DNA of 64,000 nucleotides, taken from Falsiroseomonas tokyonensis. GTDB taxonomy: Bacteria; Pseudomonadota; Alphaproteobacteria; Acetobacterales; Acetobacteraceae. Within the stretch, counting starts at the first letter, position 1; each line of letters opens with the position of its first letter. Location of the stretch: the NCBI RefSeq assembly GCF_019024325.1, contig NZ_JAFNJS010000002.1, forward strand, positions 832,998 through 896,997, read 5' to 3'. The translations under genes were made by a program, and so were the position numbers. Shown in pieces: positions 7,500 through 15,792 of this stretch. The notes beneath the pieces were generated by a model that was given only the letters and a program-made list of their open reading frames with translations, searched no databases and had not been told where the DNA came from.

Positions 7500-8396
7500 T
7501 TAGGGCCTGGGCGGCTGCGGGTCATCCCCGGCCAGGCGCGCGGCGCCCGGGCTGGGCGGCGGCTGCGCCACCATCAGGCCCCGACGCACCGCGGCCGCGA
7601 CCTCCGCCCGATGCGTCGCGCCCTGGATCAGGGTGCGGTAGGGCGCGGGGGAGACCGAGAGGGTGCCGCGGAAGGGCTGGTCCATCAGGAAGACGAAGGC
7701 GATCAGCGCCGCGACGCCGGCGGCCTGGATGCCCAGCATGGCCAGCACATGGCCCTTCGGCGGATACAGCGCCCCGGTGGCCAGCAGCAGCAGCATCAGC
7801 AGGCGGATCAGCATCCAGAAGGCGCTTGGCAGGCCATCCGCCGCATGGCGCAGCCGTTCCTCCCGCGCCGTGTCCAGGTCATCCGCCTGCTGCAGCAGGT
7901 CCTGCGCCATCACGTCGGAAAGGCCGGCGGCGGCGGCGGCATAGGCGGCATGCTCCACCGCCTCGGCCAGGCGCTGGGTTTCCGGATGCCGGCCGTGATC
8001 GGCCATGGTCGGGAATTCCTGCTCCGCGATGCTGCGCAGATAGGCCAGCAGCCCGGCATGCAGCGCGGCGCCGGGCGGGCCGATCCGATCCGCCAGCCGC
8101 GCCATGCCGCCGATCGCCGAGACCTCCACCGAGACCACGCGCTGCGCCTCGGCCAGCTGGGTGCGGGCCTGGATGGCGCAGAAGGCGAGGGTGAGCGTCA
8201 GGGCGGAGACCACGGCGGCGGTGGTGCGCATCGCCATGTCGATATGCGCCTTGTCCTCCGGCAGCGGCAGGCGCGGCGCCACAAGGCGGCAGGTCAGCAC
8301 CGCCAGCAGGGCGGCGCCCAGCATGTAGATGGCATAGACCGCGACATCCGGCAGGTCGTAGAGCAGCAGTGGCGGGGCGACGAGGGGCGGTTGCAA
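7500..8396 (-). CDS. DUF4239-family integral membrane protein
   Basis: This 298-residue membrane protein has two hydrophobic segments near the N-terminus (residues about 15-40 and 58-80), a soluble helical middle and two further membrane helices (about 195-240). The C-terminal signature LMDQPFRGTLSVSP is characteristic of the DUF4239 family, whose members are often called bestrophin-like but have no settled function. The start is a TTG at 8396, supported by GGAGG five bases upstream; no ATG lies nearby. It ends 5 bases before the sugE leader hairpin and is the upstream gene, so sugE may be read from the same transcript. Confidence 0.75.
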   Translation of the reverse strand: MQPPLVAPPLLLYDLPDVAVYAIYMLGAALLAVLTCRLVAPRLPLPEDKAHIDMAMRTTAAVVSALTLTLAFCAIQARTQLAEAQRVVSVEVSAIGGMARLADRIGPPGAALHAGLLAYLRSIAEQEFPTMADHGRHPETQRLAEAVEHAAYAAAAAGLSDVMAQDLLQQADDLDTAREERLRHAADGLPSAFWMLIRLLMLLLLATGALYPPKGHVLAMLGIQAAGVAALIAFVFLMDQPFRGTLSVSPAPYRTLIQGATHRAEVAAAVRRGLMVAQPPPSPGAARLAGDDPQPPRP

Positions 8397-8556
8397 GGCG
8401 GCCTCCGGGGCGGGGCCGCAGTATCGGCGGGCGGTGCTTGACCGGGCGTTAGCGGAAGCCGGGCATGCTGGTCCTCGCCACCCCGGCGACAGGCGGCGCG
8501 CTTTTGTGTAAGGAAGCGCGCCGAGACCCTAGCCTTCCGAGGAAGACCGCAGCCTC

Positions 8557-8883
8557 ATGTCGCGCGACAGCCAGATTGCCCGCATCCACCGCCAGCCGAA
8601 ATCCGCCATGCAATCCGGCCGCGCCGGCGCCGGCGCCTGGCTGCTGGAATTCGCCCCCGGCGAGCCGAAGCAGCTGGACCCGATGACGGGCTGGCCGGGC
8701 TCCGGCGATACCCGGGCCCAGGTGAAGCTGCGCTTCCCGACGGCCGAGGCGGCCATCGCCTATGCCGAAAGCCGCGGCTGGCGGTATGAGGTGGCGCAGC
8801 CGCCGACGGTCCGCGCCGATATCAAGCCGAAGGCCTATGCGGACAATTTCAAGTTCGGCCGCGGCGAGAATTGGTCCCACTGA
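8557..8883 (+). CDS. Complex I accessory subunit, NDUFS4-like
   Basis: This 108-residue protein matches the ETC complex I subunit family (NDUFS4/18 kDa type), a supernumerary subunit retained in alphaproteobacteria and mitochondria that stabilises the NADH-dehydrogenase arm. Diagnostic segments are ARIHRQPKSAMQSGRA near the N-terminus, WLLEF, DPMTGWPGSGDT, FPTAEAAIAYAESRGW and the C-terminal YADNFKFGRGENW. The length is normal for the bacterial form. It is encoded alone, next to tRNA-Arg, not within a nuo operon, as is usual in this class. Confidence 0.93.
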   Translation: MSRDSQIARIHRQPKSAMQSGRAGAGAWLLEFAPGEPKQLDPMTGWPGSGDTRAQVKLRFPTAEAAIAYAESRGWRYEVAQPPTVRADIKPKAYADNFKFGRGENWSH

Positions 8884-8893
8884 CCCCGGCTTC

Positions 8894-8970
8894 GCACCCG
8901 TAGCTCAGCTGGATAGAGCATCGGATTTCTACTCCGTTGGTCGGGGGTTCGAATCCCTCCGGGTGCGCCA
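8894..8970 (+). tRNA. tRNA-Arg (anticodon TCT)
   Basis: A 77-base cloverleaf with acceptor arms GCACCCG/CGGGTGC, D-stem GCTC/GAGC, anticodon loop TTTCTAC (anticodon TCT, reads AGA), T-arm GGGGGTTCGAATCCCTC and encoded CCA. The outermost anticodon-stem pair is a T-T mismatch; the rest pairs well, so it is likely functional. Confidence 0.95.
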
Positions 8971-9058
8971 TTTCCGCCTGTACCGCGCCGGCCCTCGCAT
9001 TGCGGCCTGGCATCCGCTCTGATGTACTTCCAATACAATCCGGTCCCGTGCCAAAATT

Positions 9059-9099
9059 AGGATATCCCGCGAAGTGGATATCCTTTCAGCCGGTATAAT
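9059..9099 (+). promoter_or_regulatory. Candidate promoter and operator of the H-NS-like gene
   Basis: A perfect 9-bp inverted repeat, AGGATATCC (9059-9067) and GGATATCCT (9076-9084), precedes a consensus -10 box TATAAT at 9094-9099. The right arm covers the expected -35 zone, where no good -35 hexamer is seen, so a bound factor may activate or repress. The patch is AT-rich relative to its surroundings. The repeat could alternatively end the tRNA-Arg transcript. Confidence 0.45.
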
Positions 9100-9176
9100 C
9101 CCCGCCACCCGCATTGCAGGCGAATCTTGCGAAACGCGGCAAATCGGCGTAGCGCAGTTCTGCTAGCTGAATTGGG

Positions 9177-9545
9177 ATGCAGGACATGGCTGAAAAATCT
9201 CCGATCAATCTCGACAGCCTGAGCGTGGCGGAACTCACCGCCCTTATCGCGGCCGCCGAGGCCAAGCGGCAGGAGAAGCTGGAAGGCGCCAAGGCGGCGC
9301 TGATGGAAGAATTCGCGCAGAAGGCGGCCGCATTGGGGATCGATGTCGGTGAGCTTTATGGCCGCGGCCCCCAGGAACCCTCCGCCTCCACCGGCCGCCG
9401 CAAGCCACGCAAGGATGCCGGACAGCCGGTGCCGGTCAAATACCGCTCGCCCAAGGGCGAGACCTGGTCCGGCCGCGGCCGCAGGCCCGGCTGGCTGACC
9501 GAGGCGCTGTCCCGCGGCAAGTCCGTCGAGGATTTCCGGGCCTGA
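9177..9545 (+). CDS. H-NS-family nucleoid-associated protein
   Basis: This 122-residue protein has the two-part H-NS layout: an N-terminal coiled-coil dimerisation segment (SVAELTALIAAAEAKRQEK) and a C-terminal DNA-binding domain with VKYRSPKGETWSGRGR and PGWL. The GRGR/RGRRP segment forms the minor-groove binding hook in this family. The linker is proline- and lysine-rich. Such proteins compact DNA and silence AT-rich, often foreign, genes. The start could be ATG 9177 or ATG 9186; neither has a strong ribosome site. A probable terminator follows directly, so it is transcribed alone. Confidence 0.88.
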   Translation: MQDMAEKSPINLDSLSVAELTALIAAAEAKRQEKLEGAKAALMEEFAQKAAALGIDVGELYGRGPQEPSASTGRRKPRKDAGQPVPVKYRSPKGETWSGRGRRPGWLTEALSRGKSVEDFRA

Positions 9546-9551
9546 TCGGCC

Positions 9552-9575
9552 GGCCCGCCCCGCAAGGGGCGGGCC
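9552..9575 (+). terminator. Hairpin after the H-NS-like gene
   Basis: A perfect 10-bp GC stem (9552-9561 with 9566-9575, loop GCAA) starts six bases after the stop. There is no T run, so termination may be weak or factor-assisted. Confidence 0.55.
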
Positions 9576-9606
9576 ATCCTCAGCATGGTTGCGCGGCGGC
9601 TGGCCC

Positions 9607-10107
9607 ATGGCAGTGGCATTGCGGTTCGAACGCTTTCTCTGGGCCCTTCCGGTCGCCTATGCGATCCATATTCCCGAGGAATTCCTGGCGGGATTCCCGG
9701 CATGGATGACCCTGCACATGCAGGCCCGGATGGACGACCGTGGCTTCCTGCTGAACAATCTCCTCTTCATGTGCATTCTGCTGGGGCTCTCCGCCTGGGC
9801 CTCCCGCAGCCGCTCCGCGATTTCCGCCTTTCTCTTCATGAGCTGGGCCAGCGGAAATCTTTTCTGGAATTTTATCTTCCATCTGGTCACCACCCTGATG
9901 GCGGACAGCTATTCCCCGGGGCTGGTCAGCGCCACGCTGCTTTATTATCCGATTGCCATCTGGGTCAGCGTTCTGGGCGTGCGCAGCGGGCGGATCGGCG
10001 CGGCGGGATTGGTGGGCGCGCATTCCCTCGGGGCCGGGTTGATGCTTTTCGTCATCTGGTCCGGCCTCTGGCAGTTCCGGCTGCCCTGGCTCTCCCCCGG
10101 CGTCTGA
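9607..10107 (+). CDS. HXXEE-domain membrane protein
   Basis: This 166-residue, very hydrophobic protein has the defining HxxEE motif (HIPEEF) in its first third and about five predicted membrane helices, including LLFMCILLGLSAW and ATLLYYPIAIWVSVLG. HXXEE proteins are a family of small membrane proteins of unknown function; the conserved His and two Glu residues could bind metal. The ATG at 9607 is preferred over a TTG at 9589, which would add six residues ahead of the hydrophobic start. It is convergent with the DUF2891 gene, with stops four bases apart. Confidence 0.75.
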   Translation: MAVALRFERFLWALPVAYAIHIPEEFLAGFPAWMTLHMQARMDDRGFLLNNLLFMCILLGLSAWASRSRSAISAFLFMSWASGNLFWNFIFHLVTTLMADSYSPGLVSATLLYYPIAIWVSVLGVRSGRIGAAGLVGAHSLGAGLMLFVIWSGLWQFRLPWLSPGV

Positions 10108-10111
10108 AAGC

Positions 10112-11122
10112 TCAGTTCTCCAGCGCCAGCAGCGCGAAGCTGGCGAGCCAATGGGCCCCCATGTAGCTGTCCTCCAGATGCGGCAGGCTGGCAGCCAGAT
10201 GCGCCTCGGCCGCCGCCCGCAGCACCTCGGTGCGCGGATCGCCCTCCGGCAGCGTGGCCAGCAGGCGGCGCAGGCACCAGGCGCGGGACAGGTTCAGCCC
10301 GTCCAGATGCACGATCCGGCCATCCTGCCGGTCCGAGACGCGGGCAGGGGTGAAAAGGCTTGCGGGCTGCCGCGCGGCCAGGCGGGGCAGGAAGGCGTCC
10401 CGCCAGGGGCCGAAGCGCGCGGGCCCCAGCAGCCGTGCCATGCAGGCGGCCTCGACCAGGGCCGGGGAGAGGAAATCCTCGCCCGAGGGCTCCCAGGCCT
10501 GGCAATCGGTATCGGCGCCGTACCAGCGCCAGGCGGTGTCCTGCAGCAGGGCCAGCAGCGCCGGGTCCTGCGCCTCGGCCCAATCGGCCGCGAGCAGCAG
10601 GGCGAAGGCAGTATTGCCATGCACGCCGGCGCGGATCGGGTAGTCCGCGCGCGGCAGGTGGTCGCGGAAGCGCGCGGCGAAGTCCGCCGCCAGCGGTGCC
10701 AGCACGGCATGCCAGGGGGTGCCAACAAGCTCCGCATGCAGCTTCAGCAGCCAGGCCCAGCCATAGGGCCGCTCAAAGCCGCGCGCGGAGGGGCGGGCGA
10801 GATAGGCGCGCTCGGCGGCAGTGTTCTCCGCGGTGAAGGCGGCGTCGAAGCGCGCCCGGATGGCGGGCGCAGCCGGCAGATCGGGAAAAAGCTTCAGCAG
10901 CCTGGCCAGCAGCCAATGCGCATGCACGCAGGAATGCCAGTCGAAGCTGCCATGGAACATGGGATGCAGCAGGGCAGGGCGCAGCAGGTCCATCGGCCCG
11001 GTCAGCACATGGTCCAGCTTCTGCGGCCATTCCTGCCCGACATGACCCAGCGCGATTAGCGCCAGATCCTGCGCCTGAAGCGGTTCCAGCCCAGGATCCG
11101 GCATCTGAATTATTTTCCCCAT
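10112..11122 (-). CDS. DUF2891-family protein
   Basis: This protein of about 336 residues is soluble and helical, with the DUF2891 signature GSFDWHSCVHAHW near residue 57, later RAGVHGNTAFALLLA, PSGEDFLSPALVEA and HWLASFALLAL. The pattern of paired helices suggests an (alpha/alpha) barrel as in sugar-acting or epimerase-like folds, but no function is established. ATG 11122 is my choice; an ATG at 11104 with GGGGA 11 bases upstream is about equally likely. It stands alone on the minus strand with its 5' end facing the peroxiredoxin gene. Confidence 0.75.
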   Translation of the reverse strand: MGKIIQMPDPGLEPLQAQDLALIALGHVGQEWPQKLDHVLTGPMDLLRPALLHPMFHGSFDWHSCVHAHWLLARLLKLFPDLPAAPAIRARFDAAFTAENTAAERAYLARPSARGFERPYGWAWLLKLHAELVGTPWHAVLAPLAADFAARFRDHLPRADYPIRAGVHGNTAFALLLAADWAEAQDPALLALLQDTAWRWYGADTDCQAWEPSGEDFLSPALVEAACMARLLGPARFGPWRDAFLPRLAARQPASLFTPARVSDRQDGRIVHLDGLNLSRAWCLRRLLATLPEGDPRTEVLRAAAEAHLAASLPHLEDSYMGAHWLASFALLALEN

Positions 11123-11304
11123 CCGGCCGCCCGCACGACCGTCTCCGTCTCCATCCGCTCGGGCTGGGGAAAGGCAAGCGGCGCGGCCATGCGAATGGAG
11201 CATGCACGATGCCGTGGCAGCCGGGAACGGGCCGGCGGGCCGTCTGGAATCGGGCTTCGAAATCCCCTTATCGTCCCCATGACGCGACAGGCAGAGAGGA
11301 CGCC

Positions 11305-11937
11305 ATGACCATCCAGCTCGGCCAGGTGGCCCCCGATTTCGAAGCCGAGACCACCCAGGGCAGGCTCCGCTTCCATGAATGGCTCGGCAATTCCTGGGGC
11401 GTGCTGTTCAGCCACCCGAAGGATTTCACCCCCGTCTGCACCACGGAGCTCGGCGAGACCGCGCGGCTGAAGCCGGAATTCGACAGGCGCGGCGTGAAGG
11501 TCATCGGCCTGTCGGTGGACAGCCTGGAACGCCATGCGGGCTGGGATGCGGATATCGAGGCCACGCAGGGCCATGCGGTGAACTTCCCGATGATCGCGGA
11601 CCCGGAGAAGAAGGTCGCCGCCCTCTACGGCATGGTGCATCCGGATGCCGATCCCGCCATTACCGTGCGCACCGTCTTCGTCATCGACCCGGCGAAGAAG
11701 GTGCGGCTGTTCATGGTCTATCCGCCCAGCACCGGCCGCAACTTCGACGAGATCTTGCGGGTGATCGACAGCCTGCAGCTGACCGATGGGAAGAAGGTGG
11801 CGACGCCGGTGAACTGGCGGCCGGGCGACCGCGCCATCATCCCGCCCGCCATCGGCGATGAGCAGGCCAAGACGCTGTTCCCGCAGGGGTGGGAGGCGGA
11901 GCGGCCCTATCTCCGCTGGGTCGAGGTGAAGGCCTGA
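11305..11937 (+). CDS. 1-Cys peroxiredoxin (Prx6 type)
   Basis: This 210-residue thiol peroxidase reduces hydrogen peroxide and organic hydroperoxides in the cytoplasm. The peroxidatic cysteine C45 is in HPKDFTPVCTTELG, and there is no second cysteine, which defines the 1-Cys group. The long C-terminal dimerisation part, including VNWRPGDRAIIPP and the tail FPQGWEAERPYLR, is typical of Prx6-like proteins. GAGAGGA precedes the ATG by four bases. The cysK start codon follows after five bases, so peroxide defence is co-transcribed with cysteine synthesis. Confidence 0.95.
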   Translation: MTIQLGQVAPDFEAETTQGRLRFHEWLGNSWGVLFSHPKDFTPVCTTELGETARLKPEFDRRGVKVIGLSVDSLERHAGWDADIEATQGHAVNFPMIADPEKKVAALYGMVHPDADPAITVRTVFVIDPAKKVRLFMVYPPSTGRNFDEILRVIDSLQLTDGKKVATPVNWRPGDRAIIPPAIGDEQAKTLFPQGWEAERPYLRWVEVKA

Positions 11938-11942
11938 CCGCG

Positions 11943-12944
11943 GTGGCCCGCATCGCCGACGGGTTCTGGGGGGCGGTCGGCGAGACGCCGCTGATCCGCC
12001 TCAGGCGCGCTTCCGAGGCGACGGGCTGCGAGATCCTCGGCAAGGCGGAGTTCATGAACCCGGGCGGCAGCGTGAAGGACCGCGCCGCCCTCGGCATCCT
12101 GAAGGCCGCCATGGACCAGGGCCTGCTGGTGCCCGGCCAGCCCGGCACGATCGTGGAGGGCACGGCCGGCAATACCGGCATCGGCATCGCGCTCGCCGCC
12201 AATGCCATGGGCTGGCGCAGCGTGATCGTGGTGCCGGAGACCCAAAGCCGGGAAAAGCTGGACTACCTCCGCATGATCGGCGCCGACCTGCGCGCGATTC
12301 CGGCAAAGCCCTACAGCGACCCCGGCAACTACGTGCACTTCTCGAAGCGGCTGGCGGAGGAGCTGGGCGCGGTCTGGGCCAACCAGTTCGACAACCTGGC
12401 CAATGCCCGGGCGCATGAGGCGACCACCGGCCCCGAGATCTGGAACCAGACCGGCGGCCGGATCGACGCCTTCACCTGCGCCTGCGGCACCGGCGGCACG
12501 CTGGCGGGCGTGGCCCGCGCGCTGAAGGCGAAGAAGCCGGGCGTGCGGATCGTGCTGGCCGATCCCGGCGGCTCCGGCCTGCTGGACTGGGTGAAGACCG
12601 GCACGCCCAGGGCGGAGGGCAATTCCATCACCGAGGGCATCGGCCAGGCCGCCCGCGCCCCCGGCAACCTCGCCCAGGCCCGCGACCTGATCGACGACGC
12701 CATCCGCATCGAGGATCCCGAGATGCTGCAGCAGGTCTTCGACCTGCAGGCGCATGAGGGGATTTCGGTCGGTGGCAGCGCCGGGCTGAACGTGGCTGCC
12801 GCCATCCGCGTGGCGCGCGACCTCGGGCCGGGCCATACCGTGGTGACCATCCTCTGTGACGGCGCCGCGCGCTACCAGTCGAAACTGTTCAACCCTGGCT
12901 TCCTGCGTGAGCGTGGCCTGCCCACGCCACCCTGGCTGGAGTGA
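11943..12944 (+). CDS. cysK: Cysteine synthase A (O-acetylserine sulfhydrylase)
   Basis: This 333-residue pyridoxal-phosphate enzyme joins O-acetylserine and sulfide to make cysteine. The Schiff-base lysine is K45 in MNPGGSVKDRAAL; VEGTAGNTGIGIA is the substrate loop and CGTGGTLAGVA binds the cofactor phosphate. I chose the GTG at 11943, giving MARIADGFW, because the in-frame GTG at 11889 would overlap the peroxiredoxin by 49 bases. The coding region runs into cysE with six bases between, the classic pairing of the two subunits of the cysteine synthase complex, although this CysE lacks the usual C-terminal isoleucine. Confidence 0.93.
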   Translation: MARIADGFWGAVGETPLIRLRRASEATGCEILGKAEFMNPGGSVKDRAALGILKAAMDQGLLVPGQPGTIVEGTAGNTGIGIALAANAMGWRSVIVVPETQSREKLDYLRMIGADLRAIPAKPYSDPGNYVHFSKRLAEELGAVWANQFDNLANARAHEATTGPEIWNQTGGRIDAFTCACGTGGTLAGVARALKAKKPGVRIVLADPGGSGLLDWVKTGTPRAEGNSITEGIGQAARAPGNLAQARDLIDDAIRIEDPEMLQQVFDLQAHEGISVGGSAGLNVAAAIRVARDLGPGHTVVTILCDGAARYQSKLFNPGFLRERGLPTPPWLE

Positions 12945-12950
12945 CAGGCC

Positions 12951-13625
12951 ATGGCGCTCGAAATCATCGAACTCGCCCGCACCATCCGCGCCCGGGACCC
13001 GGCGCGGCCGAGCTGGGTGGAGGCGATGCTGTCCTATGCGGGGCTGCATGCGGTGCTCTGGCATCGGCTGTCGCATGGGCTGTGGGGCCTCGGCCTGCCC
13101 GCGGCCGCGCGCTTCTCCTCCCACCTGGCGCGCTGGCTGACGGGCATCGAGATCCATCCAGGAGCAAAAATCGGCCGACGGCTGTTCATCGACCACGGCA
13201 TGGGCGTGGTGATCGGGGAGACGGCGGAGATCGGCGACGATGTGCTGATCTATCATGGCGTGACCCTCGGCGGCCTCTCCGGCCAGCCGGGCAAGCGGCA
13301 TCCGACGCTGGAGGATCACGTGACGATCGGCGCCGGCGCGCAGGTGCTCGGCCCCATCCGCATCGGCCGCGGCGCGCGGGTCGGCGCCAATGCCGTGGTG
13401 GTGGCGCCGGTGGCGCCGGGCTGCACCGTGGTCGGAATCCCCGCCCGTCCGCCGCGCGGCCAGCCCTGCCAGGACCCCTCGATCGGCTATGGGTTGAGCG
13501 CCACGGTGGATGAGGACCCGGTGGGCGAGCAGCTCGCGGCGCTGCGGGCGGAGCTGGTGGCGGTGCGCGCGGAGGTGGCGGCGCTGCGGGCCGCGCAACG
13601 GGAAGGGGAATGCGAGGGGGTCTGA
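12951..13625 (+). CDS. cysE: Serine O-acetyltransferase
   Basis: This 224-residue left-handed beta-helix acetyltransferase makes O-acetylserine from serine and acetyl-CoA. Motifs are the catalytic [25 protein letters not shown] and the hexapeptide repeats [24 protein letters not shown]. It is the short form without the long N-terminal helical domain of the enteric enzyme. An odd feature is the C-terminus: after the beta-helix it carries an Ala/Leu/Arg heptad coiled-coil ([18 protein letters not shown]) and ends ECEGV rather than the terminal Ile that normally inserts into CysK, so complex formation may differ. Confidence 0.93.
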   Translation: MALEIIELARTIRARDPARPSWVEAMLSYAGLHAVLWHRLSHGLWGLGLPAAARFSSHLARWLTGIEIHPGAKIGRRLFIDHGMGVVIGETAEIGDDVLIYHGVTLGGLSGQPGKRHPTLEDHVTIGAGAQVLGPIRIGRGARVGANAVVVAPVAPGCTVVGIPARPPRGQPCQDPSIGYGLSATVDEDPVGEQLAALRAELVAVRAEVAALRAAQREGECEGV

Positions 13626-13647
13626 CCCCGGCTTGACGCGACCGGAT

Positions 13648-13669
13648 GCCGGGCGGAGTTTCGCCCGGC
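13648..13669 (+). terminator. Hairpin between cysE and the crotonase gene
   Basis: An 8-bp GC stem (13648-13655 with 13662-13669, loop GAGTTT) lies 22 bases after cysE. No T run follows; it may be an attenuating terminator or part of the downstream leader. Confidence 0.45.
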
Positions 13670-13690
13670 CAGCAAGGGAGCAAGGGGCGC

Positions 13691-14488
13691 ATGACCGAGG
13701 AAAATCCCGTTCTGATCACCAGGGACGGACCGGTGGTGCGTGCCGTGCTGAACCGCCCGCATCGCCGCAACGCCATGAGCCAGGCGCTGGTCGAGGCGCT
13801 GGACGCGCTGCTGGCGGAGCTGAAGACCGACACCACCGCCCGCGTCCTGGTCCTGTCCGGCGCCGGCGGCCATTTCTGCGCCGGCCTCGACCTGACCGAG
13901 GTGGGCGCCGTGGAGACGCCCGAGGAGAAGCTGGCCCGCCAGCACGCCCGCAACCAGAAGACCGGCGCCCGCTTCAACGCCATCGCCGAACTGCCCCAGG
14001 TGGTGATCGCGGCGGTGGAGGGCGCGGCCTATGCCGGCGGCCTCGGCTTCGTCACCGCGGCCGATATCTGCCTGGCCTCGGCGGATGCGCGCTTCTCCGC
14101 GCCCGAGGTGCGGCGCGGCCTGGTGCCAGCGCAGATCCTGCCCTGGCTGGTGCGCCGCATGGGGCGCAGCGAGGCCGCGCGGCTGTGCCTGCAGGGCCAT
14201 GTGATGGATGCGGCGGAAGCGGCGCGCTGCGGCCTGGTGCACCAGGTGCTGGCCGATGCGCAGACGCTGGAACTCGCCGTGCAGGCCACCATCGGCGACA
14301 TTTTGCAGGGCGCGCCCGGCGCATTGGCGGAAACCAAGGCGCTGCTGGCGGCCCTCGGCCCCGTCTCGCCGCCCGAATATGCCGAGGCCGGTGCCCAAAG
14401 CTTCGCCCGCCGCGCCGCGAGCCCGGAGGCCGAGGAAGGCATCGCCAGCTTCAAGCAGCGCCGCAAGCCCAGCTGGATGACCGCGTGA
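13691..14488 (+). CDS. Enoyl-CoA hydratase/isomerase family protein
   Basis: This 265-residue crotonase-fold enzyme acts on acyl-CoA thioesters. The oxyanion-hole segments are LSGAGGHFCAGLDL and EGAAYAGGLGFVTAADI, and DARFSAPEVRRGLVPA follows, where the glutamate sits near the usual catalytic position. Length is normal. I chose ATG 13691, preceded by AAGGGG; the upstream in-frame sequence overlaps the hairpin. The thiolase gene downstream suggests a role in a beta-oxidation-like pathway, but the substrate chain cannot be named. Confidence 0.9.
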   Translation: MTEENPVLITRDGPVVRAVLNRPHRRNAMSQALVEALDALLAELKTDTTARVLVLSGAGGHFCAGLDLTEVGAVETPEEKLARQHARNQKTGARFNAIAELPQVVIAAVEGAAYAGGLGFVTAADICLASADARFSAPEVRRGLVPAQILPWLVRRMGRSEAARLCLQGHVMDAAEAARCGLVHQVLADAQTLELAVQATIGDILQGAPGALAETKALLAALGPVSPPEYAEAGAQSFARRAASPEAEEGIASFKQRRKPSWMTA

Positions 14489-14568
14489 CCTTGCCCTCAG
14501 ACGCCGGGCGTCGGCATCCGCCGACTTGGCTTCGCGGCACGGGCCGCGGCGGCCATTCGGCCGCTTGG

Positions 14569-14587
14569 CTGATGCGAGACGCATCAG
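14569..14587. repeat. Short perfect inverted repeat before the thiolase gene
   Basis: CTGATGCG (14569-14576) and CGCATCAG (14580-14587) form an 8-bp perfect inverted repeat with three bases between, 42 bases before the thiolase ATG. It could be a regulator site or a leader hairpin. It lies in the 140-base gap between the crotonase and thiolase genes. Confidence 0.4.
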
Positions 14588-14628
14588 TCGCCTGTCGCCT
14601 GCCATCATAGCATCGGGAGGAATTCGCC

Positions 14629-15792
14629 ATGACCGCCTGCATCGTCGGCTGGGCCCATACCCCCTTCGGCAAGCTCGAGGACCCGGATATCGAGAGCCTG
14701 TTCGGCCGCGTCGCCCGCGCGGCCATCGAGGATGCGGGGATTTCGGCGGCGGAGGTGGATGGCGCCTTCGTCGGCGTCTTCAATGCCGGTTTCTCCAAGC
14801 AGGACTTCTTCGCGAGCCTGCTGCTGCAGACCATCCCGGAACTGCGCTTCAAGCCGACCACGCGCTACGAGAATGCCTGCGCCACCGGCTCCGCCGCCAT
14901 CCATGGTGCGCTGGATTTCCTGGCGGCCAAGCGCGGCCGCTTCGCCCTGGTGGTGGGGGCGGAGAAGATGACGGCGACGCCGGGCGCGCAGGTCGGCGAC
15001 ATCCTGCTCGGCGCCAGCTACCGGAAGGATGAGGGTGAGATCCCCGCGGGCTTCGCCGGCGTCTTCGGCCGCATCGCCGAAAGCTACTTCCAGCGCCATG
15101 GCGACCAGTCCGACGCGCTGGCCGCCATTGCCGCGAAGAACCACAAGAACGGCGTCGCCAACCCTTACGCCCAGATGCGCAAGGACCTCGGCTTCGCCTT
15201 CTGCCGCGCCGAATCCGAGAAGAACCCTTTCGTCGCGCCCCCGCTGAAGCGCACGGACTGCTCCCTGGTCAGCGACGGCGCCGCGGCGATGATCCTGACC
15301 GATGAGGAAACCGCGAAATCCATGGCCAAGGCGGTGCGCTTCCGCGCCGCGGTGCAGGCCACCGATCTGATGCCGATCGCCTCCCGCGACGTGATCCGCT
15401 TCGAGGGCGCCCGCGCCGCCTGGGGCCAAGCGCTCGGCCAGGCGGGCCTTTCGCTCGCCGATCTCAGCTTCGTCGAGACGCATGACTGCTTCACGGTGGC
15501 GGAGCTGATCGAATACGAGGCGATGGGCCTGGTGCCGGAAGGGCAGGGCGCCCGCGCCGCGCTGGAGGGCTGGACCACGAAGGAGGGCCGGCTGCCCGTG
15601 AACCCCTCCGGCGGGCTGAAATCCAAGGGCCATCCCATCGGCGCCACCGGGGTCTCCATGCATGTGCTGGCCGCCATGCAGCTGACCGGCACGGCCGGGG
15701 AGATGCAGCTGCCCAGGGCCGACCGCGCCGGCGTCTTCAACATGGGCGGCGCGGCGGTGGCGAACTACTGCTCGATCCTGGAACGCGCTTGA
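14629..15792 (+). CDS. Thiolase-family protein (acetyl-CoA acetyltransferase, SCP2-thiolase-like)
   Basis: This 387-residue protein belongs to the thiolase superfamily. The nucleophilic cysteine is in YENACATGSAAIHG, the HDCF segment follows (ETHDCFTVAE), and NPSGGLKSKGHPIGATG gives the second active-site histidine. These are closer to the SCP2-thiolase branch than to classic PhaA/AtoB. The C-terminal cysteine motif of true thiolases is replaced by GGAAVANYC, so cleavage rather than condensation, or a non-thiolytic role, is possible. GGGAGGA lies eight bases before the ATG. The acetyltransferase downstream overlaps its stop. Confidence 0.88.
   Translation: MTACIVGWAHTPFGKLEDPDIESLFGRVARAAIEDAGISAAEVDGAFVGVFNAGFSKQDFFASLLLQTIPELRFKPTTRYENACATGSAAIHGALDFLAAKRGRFALVVGAEKMTATPGAQVGDILLGASYRKDEGEIPAGFAGVFGRIAESYFQRHGDQSDALAAIAAKNHKNGVANPYAQMRKDLGFAFCRAESEKNPFVAPPLKRTDCSLVSDGAAAMILTDEETAKSMAKAVRFRAAVQATDLMPIASRDVIRFEGARAAWGQALGQAGLSLADLSFVETHDCFTVAELIEYEAMGLVPEGQGARAALEGWTTKEGRLPVNPSGGLKSKGHPIGATGVSMHVLAAMQLTGTAGEMQLPRADRAGVFNMGGAAVANYCSILERA

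Noticed and set aside
8894..8970. tRNA-Arg considered a pseudogene because of a T-T mismatch
   Set aside because: Only the outermost anticodon-stem pair is affected; all other arms and the CCA end are intact.
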